From contig CACXBN010000137.1 in assembly GCA_902765885.1 (NCBI GenBank), positions 1 through 6,099 on the forward strand: 6,099 nucleotides of DNA, given 5' to 3'. Source of the DNA: an uncultured Ruminococcus sp. GTDB lineage: Bacteria > Bacillota > Clostridia > Oscillospirales > CAG-272. Below, piece after piece: positions 1 to 6,099 of this stretch (positions within the stretch are counted from its first letter, which is position 1; each line of letters opens with the position of its first letter). The notes below the pieces were generated by a model that did not search any database, had not been told where the DNA came from, and was given only the letters and a program-made list of their open reading frames with translations. The position numbers were made by a program, and so were the translations under genes.

Positions 1-287
1 AACAGCTTTTCTATACTGAGCTTTGTGGTCCGAAATGTTCTCTGCACATCGTAAGGAATATACACACCCGGTCGTGCGATCATCAGAATCTTCTGCTGCC
101 CTTCTCGTACCATGCCCTCAGTCTTAGATCGATAGACGAGGTCATTTTCATATTTAACAATCTTAAAGCCTTGTTGCACAAAGAATGTACTATATCCAGT
201 TTTCTCTTCTAATCCGTCTTCATCGATCAGTAGAACAAGTTTCTCATACTCAGCGGAAGACAGTTCATAAACGTAGGCACTAAACAT
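1..287 (-). CDS. pglZ: N-terminal part of PglZ-like BREX phosphatase (partial, runs off the left edge)
   Basis: This frame is open from an ATG at 287 to the window edge, giving the first 95 residues (MFSAYVYELSSAEYEKL...). What is visible fits the N-terminal alpha/beta domain of PglZ proteins: a hydrophobic strand followed by an acidic turn (KLVLLIDEDGL, residues 16-26), then QGFKIVKYENDLVYRSKTEG, then a second strand (KILMIARP) and IPYDV, the kind of IPYD element seen in PglZ N-termini. The alkaline-phosphatase-like catalytic domain would lie beyond the window and cannot be checked. In type 3 BREX, pglZ directly follows the SNF2-type helicase, as here. Only 4 nt separate the helicase stop from this ATG, so translation is probably coupled. 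A GGAGG Shine-Dalgarno at 297-301, inside the end of the helicase gene, lies 9 nt upstream and supports this start. The identification rests on a short N-terminal pattern plus gene order, so an unrelated protein is possible but unlikely. Confidence 0.75.
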   Translation of the reverse strand, partial: MFSAYVYELSSAEYEKLVLLIDEDGLEEKTGYSTFFVQQGFKIVKYENDLVYRSKTEGMVREGQQKILMIARPGVYIPYDVQRTFRTTKLSIEKL

Positions 288-291
288 CTTC

Positions 292-2964
292 CTACGCCTC
301 CAATCTCACCAATAATGATAAGCGAAAATCAGGATACACCTGCTTTCCTGCCTTGAAATTCCTTTCTATTTCCTCCCGCTCCCTAGCCAGACGAAGCAGA
401 CGAGATCTCTTTATGTTCTCAATTCCTATGTGATCTGCCGCCTCTGTCCGAAGCTTCAGAGCATACATATACTTGTTATAGGATTCCTGATTCTTTTGAA
501 GCTGTTTCTCCCTCAAATCTACAAAGGTATCGTAAGCAAAATCCATGCTCATCTTCTCCAGCCGCTGATAGTCTTCAGCAGTAAGATTCGGGACTTCCTT
601 AACTGTCAGTCTGGAATTTGCATTCAGAAACTGCTCCATCAATCTTTTTCCGGCCATTGGCCGCAGCACAAAATTCTTATTGACAAAAATAGGCACAATC
701 CTGCTGTTATTGCTGTCATCTGAAATAGACAGTTCCCAGAGCATAAAGTACCCATCTTCATTCGGGAAATCCTTTATTCCGACAGAAAGAATCGGTGAAA
801 AACGGTCCTGGATAATGTCTGTTTTCAGATGCTTTGTAATCTCCGTATCTGTAATGCTAATTCTGTCAATCAATACGGATTCCAACCCTTGCCATCCATC
901 ATAATATGCAAGCATCAGGCGTAATGCTGCATCCACATCAAAATCTGATTCCTGCCCGACCAGCTCCTTCAGGTCCTTTTCTTCACGAATAATGTCCTTA
1001 TACTGGTTGGAGTTTTTTAATTGCTGCCGCATCTCTTGTTCAATGGGTCTGATACTCTCTTCCAGCTTATATGGTTTCGCAATTGTGTTAATATAGGCAT
1101 CCGTAAAGTCGCATTCCGCGACCTCACTATCCAAAACATCAGAATACTTATCTACGCCTATTTCCGCCAGGATAACTGACAGCTTTTCTTCCAACACCTC
1201 ACGCACACGGTTCTCGACTGTATCCGTAATAATGAAATTGTAGATATGAACATCCCTTTTCTGTCCGATACGATCTGCACGGCCGCACCGCTGCTCAATC
1301 TTCATCGGATTCCATGGCAGATCATAATTAATGATAATGTTAGAGAACTGCAGGTTCAAACCTTCACCACCAGCATCCGTAGAGATAAAGATGCTGGTCT
1401 TCTCCCGAAATTCCCTGAGTGCAGCATTTCTTTCATCAATGCTCATCCCACCGTTTAAAATTGATACCGTATATCCTTTATTCTCAAGCAGCTTCTCCAG
1501 ATAGGTCTGAGTTGCCACAAACTCTGTGAAAACGATGATCTTCTGATCCGGTTCTTCATTCAGAATAGAATCAATCGTGTCCGTAAGTGTTTCCACCTTT
1601 ACATCCGGATGTTGATATTCTGCCTGTTTTGCAACGGAAATAATAAGTTCCAGTTCCTGGATCTCATCTGCCATATCGAGCGAAATAGCTTCCAGTGCAT
1701 CCTCAACACCATTCTCGATATCAAGCTCAGCCAGATCCTCTTCTGACAGATTTCCTATGTGAGTGCTCTGTGTTTTCAGTACTTGAAGCCTACGCTCTAA
1801 ACTCTGAAGAATAGCTGCTGTACTGCTTGTGACCATTCGCTGCATGATAATCAATAGGAAGATCAGGCACATGTTTTTCTTACGATTTCGTAGTGCTTTA
1901 TTATACGTCTTAGACACATAGTCCGTGACCAGCTCATACAATTCACGCTGCATAGTGTGCCGTTCATCCCAGTTCAATGTCACCAAATGTGTGATCCTGT
2001 TCTTGAACAATTTGTTTCCGCTATTATCAATGGCCTCTCTTTTCTCCGTTCGAATCAGATACGGTGCCACCTGTTCTTTCACAATAGATTTTGCATTCGG
2101 GAAAGCATCAGCATCCAGTAACCGCACTAAACGAAGGAACGGCTCCGTTTTACCGTTATGGGGTGTTGCAGATAATAGCAGCAGATAGGGACTTGCCTGC
2201 GAAAGCAGATACCCAAGTTTATAACGTGCCACCTCGCCAGTGGATCCAGCAACTCTATGGGCCTCATCGATAATTATCAGGTCCCATCCACTGTTTATGA
2301 TGGAATAAATTCTTTCTTCATTATAGTGATCTACTTTTTCCTGCGTCCATCCTGCATGCTTTTCAATCGGCTTAATGGAGTCCATCGGAGAGATCACTTG
2401 GTCATACTGACCATAGACATCATCATTATCGGTTAGTCTCCGGATCGTATCATAGTCAGAAGGCAGGATCACATTAAACTTTTCGTGAAACTTCTCCTGC
2501 ATTTCGGCTGCCCATTGTGTCACCAGTCCCGTTGGGCAAACGACCAGGATCCTTCGAATCAGCCCTCTGGTCTTCAGTTCTTTGATAACCATTCCAGCTT
2601 CGATCGTCTTTCCAAGACCGACTTCATCCGCCAGAATGTATCGGATTGTATTATTTTCCATTGCCCTGTTCAGAACATGGAGCTGATGCGGAAGCGGAAT
2701 CACGCCACTTGCTAAAGACGAAAGCAATCCTCCAGCAGTCTCATTCTTTATCTTCGAGAGCAGAGTTACATACCGTAGATAGTTTTCATCATAGGTGTTC
2801 GTTCCACCATCTTCCTTCAATTGCTCTTCCGATAGCTTATAAACATGACCGGAAGCAGGATTAAAAACCCGATAGGATACATATCCCCAAGCTTCTATCT
2901 TTTCCAGTATCTGTACATTAGCACTGTTTGCAGTATCAAATGCAAACTTTCCAACTTCTAGCAC
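292..2964 (-). CDS. brxHII: SNF2-family DNA helicase/ATPase, BREX type 3 BrxHII-like (890 aa)
   Basis: This is a complete SNF2/superfamily 2 helicase. Motifs are in the right order: LPHQ at residues 91-94, Walker A (ADEVGLGKT) ending at 120, motif Ia VVCPTGLVTQW at 141-151, Walker B DEAH at 233-236, motif III LLLSATPHNG at 262-271, motif IV KIIVFTEF at 475-482, motif V DAGGEGLNLQ at 530-539, and motif VI QRCGRADRIGQ at 558-568 with its arginine finger. All key ATPase residues are intact. Residues 350-450 between the two RecA lobes are an acidic, helix-rich insertion. About 300 residues after motif VI form a C-terminal region ending in a charged, probably coiled-coil stretch (about 800-875). 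The likely role is ATP-driven translocation or remodelling on DNA in BREX defence. The start is a GTG at 2964 behind a strong Shine-Dalgarno, and an in-frame TGA 15 nt upstream excludes a longer protein. The DISARM helicase DrmD belongs to the same broad family. The Zn-ribbon methylase before it and the PglZ-like gene after it favour BREX type 3. Confidence 0.88.
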   Translation of the reverse strand: MLEVGKFAFDTANSANVQILEKIEAWGYVSYRVFNPASGHVYKLSEEQLKEDGGTNTYDENYLRYVTLLSKIKNETAGGLLSSLASGVIPLPHQLHVLNRAMENNTIRYILADEVGLGKTIEAGMVIKELKTRGLIRRILVVCPTGLVTQWAAEMQEKFHEKFNVILPSDYDTIRRLTDNDDVYGQYDQVISPMDSIKPIEKHAGWTQEKVDHYNEERIYSIINSGWDLIIIDEAHRVAGSTGEVARYKLGYLLSQASPYLLLLSATPHNGKTEPFLRLVRLLDADAFPNAKSIVKEQVAPYLIRTEKREAIDNSGNKLFKNRITHLVTLNWDERHTMQRELYELVTDYVSKTYNKALRNRKKNMCLIFLLIIMQRMVTSSTAAILQSLERRLQVLKTQSTHIGNLSEEDLAELDIENGVEDALEAISLDMADEIQELELIISVAKQAEYQHPDVKVETLTDTIDSILNEEPDQKIIVFTEFVATQTYLEKLLENKGYTVSILNGGMSIDERNAALREFREKTSIFISTDAGGEGLNLQFSNIIINYDLPWNPMKIEQRCGRADRIGQKRDVHIYNFIITDTVENRVREVLEEKLSVILAEIGVDKYSDVLDSEVAECDFTDAYINTIAKPYKLEESIRPIEQEMRQQLKNSNQYKDIIREEKDLKELVGQESDFDVDAALRLMLAYYDGWQGLESVLIDRISITDTEITKHLKTDIIQDRFSPILSVGIKDFPNEDGYFMLWELSISDDSNNSRIVPIFVNKNFVLRPMAGKRLMEQFLNANSRLTVKEVPNLTAEDYQRLEKMSMDFAYDTFVDLREKQLQKNQESYNKYMYALKLRTEAADHIGIENIKRSRLLRLAREREEIERNFKAGKQVYPDFRLSLLVRLEA
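297..301 (-). promoter_or_regulatory. Ribosome binding site of pglZ
   Basis: The minus strand reads GGAGG here, 9 nt before the ATG at 287. It lies inside the last codons of the helicase gene. A second purine run (AGGAAG) abuts the ATG but is too close to act as the main site. The arrangement fits translational coupling of helicase and PglZ. Confidence 0.7.
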
Positions 2965-2967
2965 ACA

Positions 2968-2975
2968 ATCACCTC
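2968..2975 (-). promoter_or_regulatory. Extended Shine-Dalgarno before the GTG start of the helicase
   Basis: The minus strand reads GAGGTGAT, an unusually long match to the 3' end of 16S rRNA (complement of AUCACCUC). It ends 3 nt before the GTG at 2964, with the GAGG core 7 nt away. It decides the non-ATG start and may compensate for it. The right arm of the upstream hairpin ends about 8 nt before it. Confidence 0.75.
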
Positions 2976-2983
2976 TTCAACAA

Positions 2984-3017
2984 TTGCCATCCTTGCCGCA
3001 TACAACAAGGATGGCAA
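2984..3017 (-). repeat. Perfect 12-bp inverted repeat (RNA hairpin) between pglXI and brxHII
   Basis: The arms TTGCCATCCTTG (2984-2995 on plus) and CAAGGATGGCAA (3006-3017) are perfectly complementary around a 10-nt loop. In the transcript the hairpin starts 27 nt after the methylase stop and ends just ahead of the helicase Shine-Dalgarno. Six of twelve pairs are G-C. The bases after the stem on the transcript are UUGUUGAAG, not a U-tract, so it is a poor intrinsic terminator. More likely roles are a partial attenuator, an mRNA processing or stability element, or a control on helicase translation. It could also be a protein-binding palindrome. It takes up much of the only real intergenic gap in the window (2965-3044). 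Confidence 0.7.
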
Positions 3018-3044
3018 AGTTAATTTCCAGCTACAAGCAGTCGC

Positions 3045-5534
3045 TTAAACTCTACTCAAGCTGATGTCATAGTACATTAGGATATTCGGATCTTCCTGGA
3101 CAGTTTGCTCTGGAAGACGCTCCGCCATATCGACAATGGCCTGATAATTCTTATCCTTCCACAAACGGGCAAATCCAACTCGGATAGCCTCTGAGCGGAA
3201 TAATTTCATCTTACCTTTTGAGGCCAGATATCCCTCAAACTCCTTCCATAATTTTTTTTCACGGAGTTTTGCCACATCGCCTTCTTTTGTCACATCAGGA
3301 ATATACCAATGGCCTTTATCATCTTGAAGGAAATTCTCCTCAAGTAAAACTTGCAATTCTGGAATACTCTCATACTTGTCGACCGACTTGACTTCTTGCA
3401 TAAACTTGGGCTGTATCTCTGCATATGTCTGCGGATTATCCAATTGTTGATACAGCCACGCTATAGCTGTCTTTTCATTTGTGACAAACAGACTAAACTG
3501 TATCGGTTCTATATCAGTAATAATTCTTGCCGTATCATATTCATTTACTTGGTCTGGAAGGAAATACATTCCATCCCTCTTTAAGAATTTAACATCTAAG
3601 CCTTTATAAAAATCTGTTGCGTCAATAGGAATTGGCATTCCCTTCATAATATGATAAGCAACCATTCTATCAAACAAAAGAATAGCCTGTCGTTCTGAGA
3701 CAACTTCAATCTTATCGTTTTTCACAACAACAACGGGTATATTCTCCAAGTGCTGACTAACAAAATCCCAAGCAGTTTCTTCTGTTCCCGCTTTATTCAC
3801 AAATTCTCTCGTAAAGCTTTCTTTAGGCTTGTATGCCGAAATCACCAAATCTTGGTCAACTGTTCCCCTTGCATTAAATTGATTAATTGTTTTTTTCTCT
3901 TTATTTAGAGTTCTGACATCAGCAATAATAAAACCTGCACGATTTACAGCTTCCTGAATTGCATTCCATACACTGTTTTTCGAGTTATGAAACTCTATTG
4001 TGATCCATCTGTTTGGTTTCAACACTCTATATAATTCTTCAAAAGCCTCTATCATAAGAGCTTGATACTCTACAAGTCCCTTGTGCTGTGTGTTGTTCAT
4101 GATTGCTTCTGATGTATTATTTGTATATACTTTAAGCCAACTTTCAGAAAGCAAGTTCAGCTCCGAATACATGATATTTGCACCAAATGGCGGATCAATA
4201 AAAACATAATCTATACTGTTATCTGGTATTTGTGATAAATCTGTAGCTGACTGTGTAGTGATAATTGTCGCCGCGTCTTGATACACAAGATTTTTTAGTT
4301 TTCTATACTGGAATTCAAGCTGATGAACCACGTTGTTTTCAACATACATTGCAGGGAGATAGAAAGTTCCTGCCATTGGGCCGACTAATGCCCTACTTCC
4401 ATGTTCTGGCATAAAACGGTTTAAAATTGTCAACTTCGGAAGTGCACTTGTAAGAAGGAATAGGCCCTTATTGCCTTTTACTCCTTCTAAGTATTTCTGA
4501 ATAAAAAACAGTGTTCTATCTTTGTACACCTGCCAAATATACTTAATATTCCCGCGAAACATTTCGGTCGTTTTATCGCCTTCCGGAAAGATTGCGGAAG
4601 CATTAGGTAATAGTAATGGATCAACCTTTGCTTCTTCGATTTTTTTCAGATCGTCTTTATCTGGACGTTTATTAAATCGCGCCTTGTTCACTGAATAATT
4701 TATCAGTACCGGAACACTTTTAGTTATTTCAAACGGTTTTCCAGTAACAGGATCCACTGCAGGCTCGATTGCCCTAACGCATTTAGCTTTAGTCAGTTTC
4801 AACCCACAATGAGGGCAACTAAACTCTTTTTGAGTTTTGTTAGTTTTTGAATCTACAGCCGTGTCATAATATACTAATTCTGAAGAACAATTTGGACATA
4901 TAAATACGTCTGACCATACGGTATAATTAATAGTCCCTCGAATAGGTTCTCCATCGAATCCTGTAACAATCTGCCCATTTTGAATATGAACAGTAGAATA
5001 AAAATCTCCAGCGTTTTTCTTTAAGTGCTCTATATTCCTTTCAATTTCTTTCAGTTCATCTTCTTTTATTGATTTGTTATAGTTGCCTGCAACAAAGGCT
5101 GCAATCGTAGACAAATCAGCGAGAATTGCATGTCGATATGATTCAGCCTTTCCTGCATCATCACATATTTTGGCTGCTACTCCTGTCATTCCTGTACCAC
5201 AAAAAGAGTCAAGTACAATATCGCCAGGTTTGGTATAGTGTTCTATAAATGCCTTAATTGCCTTTGGCGGTACTTTTGTATGGTAGCTATGGATGTTATA
5301 AATTAAATCATGCTTATCTTCCGCCACGTCTGCTGCATATGGTTCCCTATGGTAATCATCATCTTCTTCAATATAAGGATGACCATATTTTTCTATAAAT
5401 CTTCCCACAAATGGATTGGGACAAGCAGTATATTCTGGTTCACAAGAGAGTTTTACTATATCTTCATCTTTGCCTATTGGGAATCCCTCAATTTCTTTCA
5501 TATTTAGTATTTTTTGCTGAAGTTCACCGGCCAT
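3045..5534 (-). CDS. pglXI: Zn-ribbon DNA methyltransferase, BREX type 3 PglXI-like (829 aa)
   Basis: This is an S-adenosylmethionine-dependent amino-methyltransferase, probably adenine-N6, that would modify host DNA at the BREX site. Counting from the preferred start, the AdoMet-binding motif I VLDSFCGTGMTG is at residues 107-118. A Zn ribbon follows, with CPNC (Cys213/216) and CPHC (Cys240/243). The catalytic motif IV is DPPF at 447-450, in FIDPPFG. The order I, insert, IV, with about 330 residues between, is typical of the COG1743 Zn-ribbon methylases to which PglXI belongs; the insert probably helps target recognition. The last 250 or so residues after the methylase core are of unclear function. 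The frame is open back to an ATG at 5561, but that start overlaps the upstream gene by 26 nt and has only a weak AGG before it. The ATG at 5534 has AGGAAGG 9 nt upstream and follows the previous stop by 1 nt, so I prefer it; an ATG at 5543 abuts the AGGAAGG. Base composition is more A+T-rich than the helicase. N4-cytosine modification cannot be excluded from sequence alone. Confidence 0.87.
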   Translation of the reverse strand: MAGELQQKILNMKEIEGFPIGKDEDIVKLSCEPEYTACPNPFVGRFIEKYGHPYIEEDDDYHREPYAADVAEDKHDLIYNIHSYHTKVPPKAIKAFIEHYTKPGDIVLDSFCGTGMTGVAAKICDDAGKAESYRHAILADLSTIAAFVAGNYNKSIKEDELKEIERNIEHLKKNAGDFYSTVHIQNGQIVTGFDGEPIRGTINYTVWSDVFICPNCSSELVYYDTAVDSKTNKTQKEFSCPHCGLKLTKAKCVRAIEPAVDPVTGKPFEITKSVPVLINYSVNKARFNKRPDKDDLKKIEEAKVDPLLLPNASAIFPEGDKTTEMFRGNIKYIWQVYKDRTLFFIQKYLEGVKGNKGLFLLTSALPKLTILNRFMPEHGSRALVGPMAGTFYLPAMYVENNVVHQLEFQYRKLKNLVYQDAATIITTQSATDLSQIPDNSIDYVFIDPPFGANIMYSELNLLSESWLKVYTNNTSEAIMNNTQHKGLVEYQALMIEAFEELYRVLKPNRWITIEFHNSKNSVWNAIQEAVNRAGFIIADVRTLNKEKKTINQFNARGTVDQDLVISAYKPKESFTREFVNKAGTEETAWDFVSQHLENIPVVVVKNDKIEVVSERQAILLFDRMVAYHIMKGMPIPIDATDFYKGLDVKFLKRDGMYFLPDQVNEYDTARIITDIEPIQFSLFVTNEKTAIAWLYQQLDNPQTYAEIQPKFMQEVKSVDKYESIPELQVLLEENFLQDDKGHWYIPDVTKEGDVAKLREKKLWKEFEGYLASKGKMKLFRSEAIRVGFARLWKDKNYQAIVDMAERLPEQTVQEDPNILMYYDISLSRV

Positions 5535-5535
5535 A

Positions 5536-6000
5536 CTATTCATCCTTCCTAAACGTATCATTTATCCTGCAACACTCTTCTTCTGAAAGAGTTTTACCTG
5601 ATACGGTTCCATTCTGATACACTATTCCAAAGTCATGAATCGATATAGGTTCATCTAGGAATTCGACCTTATCAAGCACTAAACAGCCTATCATTAAATC
5701 TTCTGTTCCATATAATTTCTTTATCGTGTTGATAAACGCCTCTTTATGAGAACTCCCCAACTGTTTTCCAAATCTATCCCATGCCTCAACAGGATTTGTA
5801 GAAATTGATTCTTTCAATATCCCTCGGCCAACTATACACCTGCTTTGAAAAGCCCTTTTTCGTGACATGAAATAAATATACTCACCATGCTCAATTGCCT
5901 TAAATGTTTTTCGTTTCCTCCAAAAGACAGCTTTACCGCCTCCCTGCTCGCGAAGGTTATCACACCATTCATCACTAGAAAGTATTAGATATCCACCCAT
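5536..6000 (-). CDS. Small EVE/PUA-like domain protein embedded in the BREX operon (154 aa)
   Basis: This is a complete 154-residue soluble protein with no signal peptide or membrane segment. I do not recognise it as a BREX core gene. Its pattern resembles EVE/PUA-like beta-barrel proteins: an N-terminal strand (YLILSSDEW), a turn with GEYIYFMSRKRAFQSRCIVGRGILKES (residues 39-65) recalling the family's 'GD-x-hydrophobic ... IVG-x-G' segment, a strand IGCLVLDKVEFLDEPI (104-119), and FGIVYQNGTVSGKTLSEEECCRI (124-146) near the end. EVE domains bind modified bases and are common next to methylation and restriction genes, so a reader of BREX-modified or phage-modified DNA is a reasonable inference, not shown. 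It starts 2 nt after the upstream stop, with GAAGGGA at 6010-6016 nine bases before the ATG, and ends 1 nt before the preferred pglXI start. It lacks a Walker A motif, so it is not BrxF. The domain call is by eye only. Confidence 0.6.
   Translation of the reverse strand: MGGYLILSSDEWCDNLREQGGGKAVFWRKRKTFKAIEHGEYIYFMSRKRAFQSRCIVGRGILKESISTNPVEAWDRFGKQLGSSHKEAFINTIKKLYGTEDLMIGCLVLDKVEFLDEPISIHDFGIVYQNGTVSGKTLSEEECCRINDTFRKDE
5544..5550 (-). promoter_or_regulatory. Ribosome binding site that decides the pglXI start
   Basis: The minus strand reads AGGAAGG, 9 nt before the ATG at 5534 and directly against the in-frame ATG at 5543. The same 9-nt spacing is used by the genes on either side of the cluster, which favours 5534 over 5543 and 5561. 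It lies in the last codons of the preceding small gene, as expected for coupled translation. Confidence 0.6.
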
Positions 6001-6002
6001 TT

Positions 6003-6098
6003 CTACACGTCCCTTCGCTTAACTATTATACGAAGCTTACTTGTATCTTTGCCTTTTGTATATTCATCAATAACATCGCTAACTTTCTGTTTAAAAGT
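6003..6098 (-). CDS. C-terminal 31 codons of an upstream gene, possibly brxC (partial, runs off the right edge)
   Basis: A minus-strand frame is open from the window edge to a TAG at 6003-6005, encoding TFKQKVSDVIDEYTKGKDT then SKLRIIVKRRDV. The other two frames are less convincing: one has two stops in its first seven codons. The stop lies 2 nt before the ATG of the EVE-like gene, and a good ribosome binding site for that gene lies inside this end, so this is very likely the tail of the preceding operon gene. In type 3 BREX the gene before pglXI is brxC, a large (about 1200 aa) P-loop ATPase. The lysine-rich, basic final strand would suit such an end, but 31 residues cannot identify a family. 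The name is therefore inferred from position only. Confidence 0.55.
   Translation of the reverse strand, partial: TFKQKVSDVIDEYTKGKDTSKLRIIVKRRDV
6010..6016 (-). promoter_or_regulatory. Ribosome binding site of the EVE-like gene
   Basis: The minus strand reads GAAGGGA, 9 nt before the ATG at 6000 and inside the last codons of the preceding gene. The match is moderate, but the spacing is the same as for pglXI and pglZ. Confidence 0.5.
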
Positions 6099-6099
6099 A

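Noticed and set aside
430..2864. Several plus-strand open frames of 60-97 codons opposite the helicase
   Set aside because: They lie wholly opposite a well-supported gene with intact helicase motifs, have no family features, and overlap each other in different frames. They are antisense shadows.
2984..3017. Hairpin as a rho-independent terminator ending the pglXI transcript
   Set aside because: The stem is followed on the transcript by UUGUUGAAG rather than a run of U, and the operon plainly continues. No clear promoter is visible in the gap for a separate helicase transcript.
292..5534. DISARM class 1 (DrmD helicase plus DrmMI methylase)
   Set aside because: A methylase plus SNF2 helicase pair would also fit DISARM. 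The following gene looks like PglZ, the methylase has the Zn ribbon of PglXI, and no DISARM drmA, drmB or drmC feature is visible. The flanks are needed to close this fully.
3351..5617. Plus-strand open frames of 65-77 codons opposite pglXI and the end of the EVE-like gene
   Set aside because: They are rich in Ile, Phe and Cys, as expected from reading an A+T-rich gene backwards, and show no domain or convincing ribosome binding site.
5536..6000. The 154-aa protein as BrxF, the small P-loop protein of type 3 BREX
   Set aside because: Its size is similar, and it has a GGGK sequence at residues 20-23. However, there is no glycine at the first Walker A position, no Ser/Thr after the lysine and no Walker B, so it is not a P-loop.
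1..6099. CRISPR array, tRNA, rRNA, insertion sequence or attachment site
   Set aside because: No regularly spaced direct repeats, no structured RNA gene, no transposase-like frame and no terminal repeats were seen. Nearly all the window is accounted for by coding sequence on the minus strand.

Overview
All genes in this window lie on the minus strand and form what looks like one operon, transcribed from high to low coordinates. The window appears to be the middle of a type 3 BREX (bacteriophage exclusion) defence island. In transcription order it holds: the last 31 codons of an upstream gene, probably brxC by position; a 154-aa gene with an EVE/PUA-like look; a Zn-ribbon DNA methyltransferase (PglXI type); an SNF2-family helicase (BrxHII type); and the first 95 codons of a protein whose N-terminus looks like the PglZ phosphatase. 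The established type 3 order is brxF-brxC-pglXI-brxHII-pglZ-brxA, so the visible genes match the centre of that order, with one extra small gene inserted before pglXI.

Spacing is very tight: 2 nt between the upstream partial gene and the 154-aa gene, 1 nt before the preferred pglXI start, and 4 nt between brxHII and pglZ. The exception is the 80-nt gap between pglXI and brxHII, which carries a perfect 12-bp inverted repeat just ahead of an extended Shine-Dalgarno sequence and a GTG start. Purine-rich ribosome binding sites precede every start, three of them at 9-nt spacing. Together with the moderate to low G+C and standard code, this suggests a Gram-positive Bacillota host, probably of the Clostridia. 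That is inference; no taxonomic marker gene is present.

The presumed division of labour is as follows. The methyltransferase marks host DNA at a specific site. The upstream ATPase, the helicase and PglZ act with it to block replication of unmarked phage DNA. The EVE-like protein may bind modified bases, which makes it the most interesting unexplained member.

Base composition is uneven. Hand-counted 60-base lines in about 3480-5870 (most of pglXI and part of the small gene) are roughly 32-40% G+C. The helicase is mostly 38-58%. This suggests that the specificity-determining part may have a different recent history from the helicase. There is no RNA gene, CRISPR array, insertion sequence or plus-strand gene that I can support.
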